From Thermoplasmata archaeon (GTDB taxonomy: Archaea; Thermoplasmatota; Thermoplasmata; Thermoplasmatales; Aciduliprofundaceae), in the NCBI GenBank assembly GCA_021160945.1, contig JAGHBQ010000146.1:1-8785 (forward strand): a stretch of 8,785 nt of DNA, in the 5' to 3' direction. Below the pieces are notes generated by a model. The model worked only from the letters and a program-made list of their open reading frames with translations, did not search any database and was not told where the DNA came from. This document shows, piece after piece, positions 1 through 6,828 of the stretch (position 1 is its first letter; the number at the start of each line of letters is the position of its first letter). A program made the translations under genes and the position numbers.

Positions 1-1352
1 AATTCCACCTCCACCACAATTTTGGGAATTACATTAATTCCTCCTGGCATATCTGAGATTTTCAACTCTAACAATTTCTTAGTAAGATATTCCATCTCTT
101 TATCTTTCAAACCCTTAAATGTTTTACCAACTTCTACCAAAGAATCATCCTTCCAGAGAGCAAGATGATAATCTGAAAGCCATTTCTTTCTTCTACCATG
201 ACCCCATTCTGCAGCAACTATAACAGCATCCACTTCAAATATTCTCTTTATCTTTAACCATAAGGCGCTTCTTTCTCCTACATAATATTTACCTTGAGGA
301 TGCTTACAGACAAGTCCTTCATATCCCTTGCTTATCTCCTTTTCAAAATAGCTTTTAAGAGAATCCGCATCTTCTATCTTTCTTCTCACCACATATTTTT
401 CTGTAATTGATTCAAGAAACTCTCTTCTCTTCTCATAGTTCTCATTTATAAGGGAGCCATTGTAATAGGGAATGTCAAAGAAAAAGAAATCTATGGTCAC
501 ATTTCTCCTTTCAGAAAATCTCCTCATTATACTTTGAAATGGAAGTATTCTATCTTCTTTTCTTGCCACAACTTCTCCGTCAAGGACATAGTTTCCACCT
601 ATTTGAGAGGCATATTCAACTATCTCTGGAAAGAAGGTAGTGATATCTTTACCTCTTCTTGAGAAAATCCTTATTTTTCCATCCTTTTTATGCACAAGTA
701 TCCTTATTCCATCAAGTTTTCTCTCTGCCCATATGTTCCCCTTCAAGATTATCTCATCAAAATTTTCTGCCTTCTCTGCCAGCATTGGAGAGAGAGGAAA
801 AAAGGGTCTTATCTCTTCTGAAAATCTGCATCTAACAAGCTCTCTCAAAGATGTGAGCCCGATGAATTTCTTTACCTTTCTATATTCTCTTCCACAAACC
901 TTTGCCATTGCTTCCCAGATTAAACCTTCTTTGACTCCCACTCTCAGATCATTCAGTAAAGAGGAGATTAAAAAGGCAACATCTTCCGGATCTAAAGAGG
1001 AAACAAGTCCTTTAAGCACAAGCTCTTTATTTTCCTTAGAGGCACTTTTTAAAGCTCTCACAACATCCACCATATCCAGATTTCTTCCCAGAAGATTTCT
1101 CTGCCTCCAAGCAGATTTTTCAAGATGTCCTTTCACAGCCTCGTAGACATCTCCTTTATAGAAGAGAGTGAAATCACCCAATGCATTCTTAACAATCCTA
1201 AAACTATAACCCTTTATTTTTGAGAGAAGAAGAAGTATAAGCACCTCTCTCTCCTCTGCCTCCATCGTGGAAAGATATCTCCTCAGGATTTCAACCTTTT
1301 CTTTTTTTGAGGATGTGTCGCTAAGTTCCCTGCATATCTTAGAGAAGATCAC
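1..1352 (-). CDS. lig: ATP-dependent DNA ligase, partial (C-terminus beyond left edge)
   Basis: Seals nicks in duplex DNA through a ligase-AMP intermediate, acting in replication and repair. About 450 codons are visible. Residues 1-200 form the helical DNA-binding domain, with motifs such as DLRVGVKEG near 150-160. The nucleotidyltransferase core has KLDGIR at 212-217 (K212 takes the AMP), SRRGKDIT at 231, DGE at 258-260, FDIPYYNG at 292, EGLVCK at 345 and WLKIK at 365. The OB-fold begins after that and is cut by the window edge; archaeal ligases usually have roughly 550-610 residues. I chose the GTG at 1352 because it gives a family-like N-terminus (MIFSKICREL). A TTG at 1391 would add a hydrophobic stretch unlike the family. 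There is no Shine-Dalgarno before the GTG, but a TTTTTTATTTT tract about 25 bases upstream would suit a leaderless transcript. The gene starts 35 bases after the queF-like stop. Function is firm; the start is moderately sure. Confidence 0.93.
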   Translation of the reverse strand, partial: MIFSKICRELSDTSSKKEKVEILRRYLSTMEAEEREVLILLLLSKIKGYSFRIVKNALGDFTLFYKGDVYEAVKGHLEKSAWRQRNLLGRNLDMVDVVRALKSASKENKELVLKGLVSSLDPEDVAFLISSLLNDLRVGVKEGLIWEAMAKVCGREYRKVKKFIGLTSLRELVRCRFSEEIRPFFPLSPMLAEKAENFDEIILKGNIWAERKLDGIRILVHKKDGKIRIFSRRGKDITTFFPEIVEYASQIGGNYVLDGEVVARKEDRILPFQSIMRRFSERRNVTIDFFFFDIPYYNGSLINENYEKRREFLESITEKYVVRRKIEDADSLKSYFEKEISKGYEGLVCKHPQGKYYVGERSALWLKIKRIFEVDAVIVAAEWGHGRRKKWLSDYHLALWKDDSLVEVGKTFKGLKDKEMEYLTKKLLELKISDMPGGINVIPKIVVEVE

Positions 1353-1362
1353 AATGTAAGAG

Positions 1363-1382
1363 AGAAAAATGAAAATAAAAAA
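1363..1382 (-). terminator. T-rich tract after queF, possible terminator and/or ligase TATA region
   Basis: On the minus strand this reads as a run of six T, then ATTTTC and a run of five T, starting six bases past the queF-family stop codon. Archaeal RNA polymerase commonly stops on such U-rich tracts without a hairpin. The same bases lie about 20-30 upstream of the ligase GTG and could serve as its TATA region. The two readings are compatible, and neither can be settled from sequence alone. Confidence 0.4.
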
Positions 1383-1387
1383 CTTAC

Positions 1388-1795
1388 TCAAATTTTCAAG
1401 TGAGGATGTTCTTTACCTCTTTTCAGTGCTTCTTCCACACTATCGCCTCTCTCCCGAGACCAGAATCTCCTTACACTTGTGTATATTCCTCCACGATTGT
1501 TCACATATAACTCTATATAGACCCATTTAGGCTCCACAGCTTTTTTGAAATCTTCCATTATTTTGTTAGCTAAATGCTCATGCCATATTCCATAGTTCCG
1601 ATAAGCTACAAGATACATTTTTAGAGATTTAAGTTCAGGGAGTTTCTTATCCGGTTCGTATATAATACGTAGAATATAATAATCTGGCAATCCCGTTTGT
1701 GGGCACACTGCCGTTAACTCGGGATAGATGTACTCTACAGCAGTATGAGTCCCAGGATATTTGAAATCTGCAGTTTCTATTTTGGGGAACTCCAT
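1388..1795 (-). CDS. queF: QueF-family 7-cyano-7-deazaguanine (preQ0) reductase or archaeosine-type amidinotransferase
   Basis: A tunnelling-fold (T-fold) enzyme of 135 residues acting on the nitrile of preQ0. Bacterial QueF reduces preQ0 to preQ1 with NADPH; QueF-like proteins known from Crenarchaeota instead convert preQ0 in tRNA to archaeosine. The catalytic features are visible: CPQTG with C31, D38 seven residues later, and the substrate-binding pair H72-E73 in WHEH. ELKSLKMY at 54-61 closely fits the NADPH-binding motif E(S/L)K(S/A)hK(L/Y)(Y/F/W) of true reductases; QueF-like amidinotransferases are reported to lack it. RGGIYTSVRRFW near 101-112 is also QueF-like. The start follows leuD by 25 bases with AAGGTG at 1805-1800, so it is probably translated from the leuCD transcript. 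Family membership is firm; reductase versus amidinotransferase is open. Confidence 0.88.
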   Translation of the reverse strand: MEFPKIETADFKYPGTHTAVEYIYPELTAVCPQTGLPDYYILRIIYEPDKKLPELKSLKMYLVAYRNYGIWHEHLANKIMEDFKKAVEPKWVYIELYVNNRGGIYTSVRRFWSRERGDSVEEALKRGKEHPHLKI

Positions 1796-1820
1796 GCGGC
1801 ACCTTATGATGCTATTCTTC

Positions 1821-2315
1821 TTATTCTTTTCCCTGTTGCATCCTTATGTATTCTATAATTCCCCCTGCTCTTATGATATCCATCACATAACCCTCGAATG
1901 GTGGAAAATGAATTTCAAAGCCCTTGCTCTTGTTTACTATAACTCCCTTTTCTATGTCCACATCAACTTCATCCCCATCATCAAATTTTTCAATATCTTC
2001 TCTCTTGAGAGTTATTGCCGGTAATCCCAGATTTATGCAGTTACGATAATAAATTCTGGCAAAACTCTCCGCTATTATTGCCTTTATTCCCGCAGCCTTC
2101 AGACACTTCACCGCCTGCTCCCTCGAAGAGCCGTATCCCCAGTTTTTACCAGCAACTATAACATCACCTTGCTTAACCTCCTTGGCAAAATTAGGATCAA
2201 GATCCTCCAAGGCATGAGAGGCCATTTCCTCGTCACTCATTATCTTGTATGTGTATTTTCCAGGAAATATCACATCTGTGTTGACATCATTTCCATACTT
2301 CCACACCCGTCCCAT
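1821..2315 (-). CDS. leuD: 3-isopropylmalate dehydratase / homoaconitase-type small subunit
   Basis: Small swivelling subunit (164 residues) of an aconitase-superfamily hydro-lyase; it supplies part of the substrate-binding site to the LeuC-type partner. Hallmarks are [16 protein letters not shown] at 6-21, [17 protein letters not shown] at 52-68 with the conserved GSSREQ, and [16 protein letters not shown] at 84-99. The length is typical of archaeal stand-alone small subunits. The specificity loop after IFPG reads KYTYK, whereas the Methanocaldococcus homoaconitase small subunit has YLRT there (from memory), so the substrate is not settled. Candidates are isopropylmalate (leucine synthesis), homoaconitate or a related malate derivative. 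The ATG directly follows the leuC stop codon, and GGAGGTG at 2328-2322 sits inside the end of leuC, so the two are surely co-transcribed and probably translationally linked. Confidence 0.9.
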   Translation of the reverse strand: MGRVWKYGNDVNTDVIFPGKYTYKIMSDEEMASHALEDLDPNFAKEVKQGDVIVAGKNWGYGSSREQAVKCLKAAGIKAIIAESFARIYYRNCINLGLPAITLKREDIEKFDDGDEVDVDIEKGVIVNKSKGFEIHFPPFEGYVMDIIRAGGIIEYIRMQQGKE

Positions 2316-3572
2316 TTATAACACCTCCCTTGGATCAGAAATATACCCTTTAAGTGCACTAGCTGCAGCTGTTGCAGGAGAACCAAGATAGATCTCCGCA
2401 TTTGGATTTCCCATTCTCCCCTTGAAATTGCGATTTGCCGTGCTAAGACATTTTTCTCCATCTGCAAGCGCTCCTTCATGTGCTCCAAGGCAGGGACCAC
2501 ATCCAGGATTCATGATTACGGCACCCGCCTCTGCAAGTGTTTTCAAAATACCCTTTTCATCCGCTTCTCGCCACACCTCCCAGGAAGCTGGAAACACAAG
2601 CATGCGGACATCTGGATTTATTCTCTTACCCTTGAGAATCCTGGCTGCAACCTCTAAATCTTCAACACGACCATTAGTACAGGTGCCCAGAAATACCTGG
2701 TTTATATTTATTCCCTCAGCCTTGTCAATATCGTGAACATTATCCACAGTATGTGGAAAAGCAATTTTTGGTACAAGATCCGAAGCGTCATATTCATATT
2801 TCTTCTCATATTCAGCATCTTCATCGGAATGCAAAATTTTATATGGAGCCCTTGCCCTGTTTTTTAGATATTCTTCCGTTTTCTTATCAGCTTCAACAAT
2901 TCCATTTTTTGCACCCATCTCTGCGCTCATGTTTGTAAGAACCATCCTCGAGGCAATGCTCATATTTCTTATGGTCTCTCCTTTGAACTCCACAGCTTTA
3001 TATACCGCACCACTTGCAGTTACATCCCCGATGATATGAAGAGCCAGATCCTTGGCAAATACACCCTTTGGCATTTCGCCATTCACAATTATTTCATAAC
3101 TTTCTGGAACTCGCAACCAGATTTTACCTGTGGCCCATATTGCTGCGACCTCACTTCTTCCAATTCCTGCGGCAAACGCCCCAAAGGCGCCCGGTGTTGT
3201 TGTATGAGAATCTGCACCCACTATCACAGCAGATGGGAGATCATAACCTTTTTCCGCCATAACCTGATGACATATACCCGTGTTTATGTCCCAAAAGTTC
3301 TCTATTCCCTGCTCCTTTACAAACTCCCTTATGCTCGTGTGATTATTTGCATACTCTGCAGTAGGAGCAGGCACAGTGTGGTCAAGGATAATCACTATCT
3401 TTTTAGGATTCCATACTTTCTTCATCCCTGTTTTTTTAAACTTTAAAAGAATGGCAGCAGAGTTATCATGGCTCATAACCCAGGTTGGCTCCACGGTGAC
3501 TATTTCCCCGGGCTCTACTTCCTTCTTTTCAGAAGCTCTGGCTAAAATTTTCTCAGTAAGTGTCATACCCAT
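2316..3572 (-). CDS. leuC: 3-isopropylmalate dehydratase / homoaconitase-type large subunit (4Fe-4S)
   Basis: Catalytic large subunit (418 residues) of the LeuCD-type hydro-lyase, which isomerises a hydroxy-acid by dehydration and rehydration on a [4Fe-4S] cluster. The three cluster cysteines are visible: C298 in GTCTNGR, and C358 and C361 in NPGCGPCLG. Other family signatures are SHDNS at 34-38, LDHTVPAP near 63-70, VGADSHTTTPGAFGAF at 118-133, and STANRNFKGRMG near 377-388. The length fits the archaeal LeuC/HacA branch, not full-length aconitase, which also carries the swivelling domain. The ATG at 3572 has GGTGAT at 3581-3576; an in-frame ATG at 3566 is an alternative that would drop two residues. 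No other leucine or lysine-pathway genes are in view, so the pathway cannot be fixed. Family assignment is very sure, substrate less so. Confidence 0.94.
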   Translation of the reverse strand: MGMTLTEKILARASEKKEVEPGEIVTVEPTWVMSHDNSAAILLKFKKTGMKKVWNPKKIVIILDHTVPAPTAEYANNHTSIREFVKEQGIENFWDINTGICHQVMAEKGYDLPSAVIVGADSHTTTPGAFGAFAAGIGRSEVAAIWATGKIWLRVPESYEIIVNGEMPKGVFAKDLALHIIGDVTASGAVYKAVEFKGETIRNMSIASRMVLTNMSAEMGAKNGIVEADKKTEEYLKNRARAPYKILHSDEDAEYEKKYEYDASDLVPKIAFPHTVDNVHDIDKAEGININQVFLGTCTNGRVEDLEVAARILKGKRINPDVRMLVFPASWEVWREADEKGILKTLAEAGAVIMNPGCGPCLGAHEGALADGEKCLSTANRNFKGRMGNPNAEIYLGSPATAAASALKGYISDPREVL

Positions 3573-3601
3573 TTTATCACCGAAAGCTCATGGAACTACT
3601 C

Positions 3602-3610
3602 TTTAAATAA
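3602..3610 (-). promoter_or_regulatory. TATA-like box for leuC-leuD-queF
   Basis: The minus strand reads TTATTTAAA, centred about 34 bases upstream of the leuC ATG. A start about 25 bases downstream would give a very short leader that still holds the GGTGAT ribosome binding site. The box lies between the kaiC-like stop codon and leuC. Confidence 0.5.
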
Positions 3611-3615
3611 TTTTC

Positions 3616-4317
3616 TCAGTGCGTTAGAATTCTAAAACCCATGTCATCCACTACTAATGGATAGTAATCTGTGGAGTGCTTTCTTCCTCTCAGCTTAATC
3701 ACAGATATATATCTCCCCAAGGTTCTTCCAATCCTCTCCATGTTCAGGTGAAAGATGCCATCGCACAGATAGCTCTCTATTTCAAACTGTGAAATTTTAT
3801 TTGATCCCAATGGAGTCTCACAAATAAGAAATGTTGTGGCTCCAATTTTTCTCATGGACTCAAATAATTTTACAATATCCATTAAAGTATCCTTGGATCT
3901 CATGATTGTGTATAAGTAAAGGAAATTTAAATTATCCACAATGAGAAAATCCATGTTCTCCCATCTCTCTCTGTATTTTTCCATAAGAGCAATGAAATCG
4001 TCGATATTCTTTATACCTCCTTCCCTCAGAAAATCGCCGTTTATTATTTCAAACTTTGTCCCTTTCGGAAGATTTTTTAAATTCAAATTCATCTCTTCTA
4101 TCTGAGATATTAAACTCTCTTTATTCTGAGAAAGTGTGAGATAAAGAACTTTTCCCTCCTCTTTAAAGAGTATGTTCTTATAAGCCATGTAAAAGGCAAT
4201 GCTCGACTTATAGCTTCCAGGAGGTCCTATGATGAGGATAATATAGCCCTTGGGAATACCTCCCTCCATTTTCTCGTCTAAGCCCAAAATATGGGTGTAG
4301 ATGTATTCACTTGCCAT
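3616..4317 (-). CDS. KaiC-like RecA-superfamily protein with altered ATP-binding and catalytic motifs
   Basis: Single KaiC-type domain, 233 residues from the ATG at 4317. The Walker A loop at 31-38 is GPPGSYKS: Y36 stands where a canonical P-loop has glycine just before the lysine (K37). Walker B is FLIVD at 124-128. After beta strand 2, where KaiC proteins usually have a pair of catalytic glutamates, this protein reads LTLSQNKESL (S63, Q64). The C-terminal part is clearly KaiC-like: CDGIFHLN at 185-192, then VIKLRGRKH at 206-214. I infer ATP binding is possible but hydrolysis may be weak or absent. Archaea carry many such proteins, mostly of unknown role; there is no HTH, kinase or second KaiC domain. 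The start was moved from an upstream in-frame TTG (4341) because GGTGGT at 4326-4321 serves the ATG. It has its own promoter with a tandem repeat upstream. It should not be read as a circadian clock gene. Confidence 0.85.
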   Translation of the reverse strand: MASEYIYTHILGLDEKMEGGIPKGYIILIIGPPGSYKSSIAFYMAYKNILFKEEGKVLYLTLSQNKESLISQIEEMNLNLKNLPKGTKFEIINGDFLREGGIKNIDDFIALMEKYRERWENMDFLIVDNLNFLYLYTIMRSKDTLMDIVKLFESMRKIGATTFLICETPLGSNKISQFEIESYLCDGIFHLNMERIGRTLGRYISVIKLRGRKHSTDYYPLVVDDMGFRILTH

Positions 4318-4320
4318 CCT

Positions 4321-4326
4321 ACCACC
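4321..4326 (-). promoter_or_regulatory. Ribosome binding site fixing the kaiC-like start
   Basis: GGTGGT three bases before the ATG at 4317. It lies downstream of the TTG at 4341 and so supports the shorter protein. Confidence 0.6.
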
Positions 4327-4360
4327 TTTTTTGCTCTTCAAAAAGAGGATAAAGTTTTAA

Positions 4361-4370
4361 AATTTAAATT
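4361..4370 (-). promoter_or_regulatory. TATA-like box for the kaiC-like gene
   Basis: AATTTAAATT, preceded on the minus strand by a purine-rich A tract that could act as BRE. A start about 25 bases downstream (near 4340) gives a leader of about 20 bases containing the GGTGGT site. Confidence 0.5.
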
Positions 4371-4381
4371 TTTTTCTCTAA

Positions 4382-4460
4382 ATATCTCTCTCTTTCCCTG
4401 GAAGATATTGTACATATTTGCCTCTTTCCCTGGAAGATATCGTACATATCTCTCTCTTTC
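4382..4460. repeat. 32-base tandem repeat, two and a half copies
   Basis: Unit 1 spans 4382-4413, unit 2 spans 4414-4445, and a partial third unit of 15 bases spans 4446-4460. The 28-base cores at 4390-4417 and 4422-4449 differ at a single position (T to C). Each full unit holds TTTCCCTGGAAGATAT. The repeat lies between the end of the nnr fusion gene and the TATA box of the kaiC-like gene. Dyads are present: imperfect CTTTCC/GGAAG inside each unit, and GATAT-N5-ATATC at the unit 2/3 junction. The period is close to three helical turns, which would suit repeated protein sites on one DNA face; that role is inferred. Confidence 0.85.
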
Positions 4461-4479
4461 TTAACCTTTATATTTTTAC

Positions 4480-6054
4480 TCAAACTATTGGAATTGAGTA
4501 TTTCTCCAAAACTCCCTGAAAATCTTCACGTATGAGTTTCATCGCGTATGGCAAATGCTCCATAATATCTCTGGCAGTTATCCCATCCTCACCCTTCTCC
4601 TGAGCCGCTATATCTCCTGCAAATCCATGAACAAAGACGCCCATTCTCACCGCATCAGGTACTCTTAGGCCAAGTGTATACATGGCTGCAATAGTTCCCG
4701 TTAGCACATCTCCAGAGCCCGCTGTGGCCATTCCAGAATTACCGGACATGTTAATGTAAACATTACCATCTGGGAAAGCAATCTGTGTGTGTGCTCCTTT
4801 CAGGACTACAATTACCCCATATCTCGTGGAAAAATCTCTTGCCACCTCTATCTTTCTATCCACGATTTCTTTCACACTTAATCCGCTAAGACGAGACATC
4901 TCACCCGGATGGGGGGTGAGAACGGTGAAATTTTTCCTATCTTTAAGGAGATCCACATTCTTTGAGAGTGCAGTAAGACCATCACCATCCACAAGCACAG
5001 GTTTATCTATGGCCAAAATGAGATCCAGTATGAGTTTCTGAGTCCTTTCATTGAGAGAGGTTCCCGGGCCAAGAACCACAAAATCTACATCTTCAGCAAT
5101 TCTAAGAATCTCTTCTTTAGAGGTGTAGCTTATACTCCCATCCTCCGTCTCCTCTAAGGGATGGAAAACTATTTCACGCCCTTCACTGCCTATAAAGGGT
5201 ACTACAGATTTTGCGGTGGCAAGACGGGAGTACCCTCCACCAGCCTTCAGGAAGGAAAGAGAGGAAAAATAAGGCGCTCCATAATATTTTCTTGCACCCG
5301 CCACAAATAGAACATCTCCAAATGTACCCTTATGGCCGTCTTTCTTTCTCGGTGGAAGAGGTATTGGCATATTCATCAACACATTTATTTTTTCATCCTC
5401 ATAATTCTCCGGAGGAAAAGAGATGTGCGAGACATAGAGCTTACCACAGTGCTCAAATCCCGGATAAAGAATATTCCCTATTTTTGGCAATCCAAAGGTT
5501 ACTGTGTAATCCGCTTTTACTGCAACACCCATAATTTTACCAGTATTGCCGTTTATTCCTGAGGGGATATCCACCGCAAATATCGGTTTACCACTTTCAT
5601 TAATTATATTTATTGCCTCTGCATATTTTCCCTCCACATTTCTTGATATGCCTGTGCCCAATATTCCGTCAATAATAGCATTGGCTTTCTCAACATTCCT
5701 TCTCACCATATCATTGTGACCCATAAATCTCTCCATAGGAATTCCAATCCTCTCTGCAATTTCATAGTTCATTCTTGCAGCGCCCCTATATTTTTCAGGA
5801 TCACTGAGTAGATAAATTTTTACATTCGCCCCATTGGAATACAATTTACGGGACACGGTTATGGCATCGCCTCCGTTATTACCTGGTCCTGCAAAGGCCA
5901 CAAATCTCTTATTTTTTATGCTTCCCATATTTTTGAGAATTACGAAATATACTGCATGAGCAGCATTTTCCATAAGGAGTTTTTCTTCAATTCCATATTT
6001 TTCTATGGCTCTTCTGTCCAGCTCATGCATTTGCTCCACAGTGCTTATTCTCAT
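4480..6054 (-). CDS. nnr: Bifunctional NAD(P)H-hydrate epimerase / ADP- or ATP-dependent NAD(P)H-hydrate dehydratase
   Basis: Repairs damaged NADH and NADPH hydrates: the N-terminal YjeF_N domain interconverts R and S forms, and the C-terminal ribokinase-like domain dehydrates the S form using a nucleotide. From the ATG at 6054 it has 524 residues, the usual size for the fusion. The epimerase half (about 1-220) shows VEQMHELDRRAIEKYGI, GPGNNGGD at 56-63, IIDGILGTG near 127-135 and VDIPSGINGNTG near 161-172. The dehydratase half (about 235-510) shows KGTFGDVLFVAG at 242-253, GPGT at 329, DGDGLTAL near 356, TPHPGEM at 380-386 and NSGMATAGSGDVLTG at 439-453. The ATG is preferred over a GTG at 6066 because GGTGA at 6064-6060 sits five bases before it and the family usually begins close to this VEQM motif. 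Nothing odd is seen; it is a stand-alone metabolite-repair gene. Confidence 0.96.
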   Translation of the reverse strand: MRISTVEQMHELDRRAIEKYGIEEKLLMENAAHAVYFVILKNMGSIKNKRFVAFAGPGNNGGDAITVSRKLYSNGANVKIYLLSDPEKYRGAARMNYEIAERIGIPMERFMGHNDMVRRNVEKANAIIDGILGTGISRNVEGKYAEAINIINESGKPIFAVDIPSGINGNTGKIMGVAVKADYTVTFGLPKIGNILYPGFEHCGKLYVSHISFPPENYEDEKINVLMNMPIPLPPRKKDGHKGTFGDVLFVAGARKYYGAPYFSSLSFLKAGGGYSRLATAKSVVPFIGSEGREIVFHPLEETEDGSISYTSKEEILRIAEDVDFVVLGPGTSLNERTQKLILDLILAIDKPVLVDGDGLTALSKNVDLLKDRKNFTVLTPHPGEMSRLSGLSVKEIVDRKIEVARDFSTRYGVIVVLKGAHTQIAFPDGNVYINMSGNSGMATAGSGDVLTGTIAAMYTLGLRVPDAVRMGVFVHGFAGDIAAQEKGEDGITARDIMEHLPYAMKLIREDFQGVLEKYSIPIV

Positions 6055-6059
6055 ATCAC

Positions 6060-6064
6060 TCACC
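6060..6064 (-). promoter_or_regulatory. Ribosome binding site fixing the nnr start
   Basis: GGTGA five bases before the ATG at 6054. It lies within the first codons that a GTG start at 6066 would use, so it argues for the shorter protein. Confidence 0.6.
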
Positions 6065-6088
6065 ACCGGAGCATGTTCCTTTTTCCTT

Positions 6089-6097
6089 AAAATATTT
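6089..6097 (-). promoter_or_regulatory. TATA-like box for nnr
   Basis: The minus strand reads AAATATTTT here, overlapping the racemase stop codon. It would place a start near 6068, giving a short leader with the GGTGA site. Read-through from the racemase gene is an equally fair alternative, as the gap is only 41 bases. Confidence 0.35.
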
Positions 6098-6782
6098 ATT
6101 CCTTTGCAAACTCAACAGCTCTTTTTGCTAGAGCATCCATGGCGTCTATAAATTTCACTTTCAGATCTTTTTGATTAATAACCACACTGACTTCCGTGCA
6201 TCCCGCGATTATTCCATCACACTTCCTTTCCAAATACTCTGCCACTTCAAGTATGAGTTTCCTACCCAACTCAAAATTTCCCGCCTTTACTCCTTCATAA
6301 ATTCCCTTCATTAAAATCTCCTGCTCTTCCTCCGAAGGCAGGATTGGCAATAGCCCTCTTTTTTCCAAGGCTTTTTGATATATACCTGCCTTTACAGTTC
6401 CTGTAGTTGCAAGAATTCCCACCTTCTCAAGCTTCAATTTTTTTGCCCTGTCTGCCGCAGCATCTATCATGCTTAATATGGATATTCTCAACTCCTTTTC
6501 TATCTCTCTTAAAAAGAAATGAGCAGTGTTGCAGGGCATAACGATAAAATCTGCACCACATTTTTCAAGCTGCTTTGCACTTCTTATCAGCTCAGGAAGA
6601 GGATTTTCTCCCTTACCTATGAGATATTCAGTTCTGTCAGGTATTTTGGGATTATTGTAAATTATTATTTTGAGATGCTCCTGATCTCTTTTAGCGGGAG
6701 TATTTATAATTATTCTGCGAAAAAGCTCCACGGTAGCAAGGGGCCCCATGCCTCCAAGTATACCGATTACTTTTTCACCCAT
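6096..6782 (-). CDS. Aspartate/glutamate racemase family protein (PLP-independent, two-cysteine)
   Basis: Cofactor-independent amino acid racemase of the Asp/Glu/hydantoin racemase superfamily, 228 residues from the ATG at 6782. It starts with the nucleotide-fold-like IGILGGMGPLATVELF typical of aspartate racemases. Both catalytic cysteines are in place: C84 in MPCNTAHFF and C195 in AGCTEVSVV, one per pseudo-symmetric half. YNNPKIPDRTEYL near 42-54 is also typical. The likely substrate is aspartate or a broad range of amino acids; sequence alone does not fix it. The ATG at 6782 is chosen over 6794 because GGTGAT at 6791-6786 precedes it and the upstream option adds only MGDV. It lies 46 bases after serS and 41 before nnr; neither neighbour suggests a pathway. 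Cell-wall use is unlikely in an archaeon, so D-aspartate metabolism or signalling is a guess. Confidence 0.9.
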   Translation of the reverse strand: MGEKVIGILGGMGPLATVELFRRIIINTPAKRDQEHLKIIIYNNPKIPDRTEYLIGKGENPLPELIRSAKQLEKCGADFIVMPCNTAHFFLREIEKELRISILSMIDAAADRAKKLKLEKVGILATTGTVKAGIYQKALEKRGLLPILPSEEEQEILMKGIYEGVKAGNFELGRKLILEVAEYLERKCDGIIAGCTEVSVVINQKDLKVKFIDAMDALAKRAVEFAKE

Positions 6783-6785
6783 AAC

Positions 6786-6791
6786 ATCACC
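6786..6791 (-). promoter_or_regulatory. Ribosome binding site fixing the racemase start
   Basis: GGTGAT with a four-base gap (from GGTGA) to the ATG at 6782; it lies inside the codons of the alternative start at 6794. Confidence 0.55.
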
Positions 6792-6815
6792 CATTAAAGA
6801 TAGGAGAAAAGATGC

Positions 6816-6823
6816 ATATATTT
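6816..6823 (-). promoter_or_regulatory. TATA-like box for the racemase gene
   Basis: The minus strand reads AAATATAT, in the gap after the serS stop. A start about 25 bases downstream (near 6793) leaves a leader of about ten bases that contains GGTGAT, matching the start chosen at 6782. Confidence 0.5.
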
Positions 6824-6828
6824 TTCCA

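Noticed and set aside
640..1146. Long plus-strand open frame of 168 codons
   Set aside because: It lies wholly opposite the ATP-dependent DNA ligase, whose motifs are clear on the minus strand; its protein is rich in Ser, Phe and Leu with no recognisable domain.
1796..1820. Small RNA or riboswitch (preQ0/preQ1-type) before the queF-family gene
   Set aside because: The gap is only 25 bases and holds just the ribosome binding site; there is no room for an aptamer.
3036..3446. Plus-strand open frame of 136 codons
   Set aside because: It is antisense to leuC, rich in Cys, Phe and His, with no family resemblance; a shadow of the conserved minus-strand gene.
2316..3572. Aconitase of the TCA cycle
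   Set aside because: The separate large and small subunits, the 418-residue size and the motif set place it in the LeuC/HacA branch.
3616..4317. Circadian clock KaiC
   Set aside because: It has one domain, not two, with no kaiA or kaiB nearby and changed catalytic residues; archaeal single-domain KaiC-like proteins are a broad, different group.
4382..4460. CRISPR array
   Set aside because: The repeats are directly tandem with no spacers, only two and a half units, and no cas gene is present.
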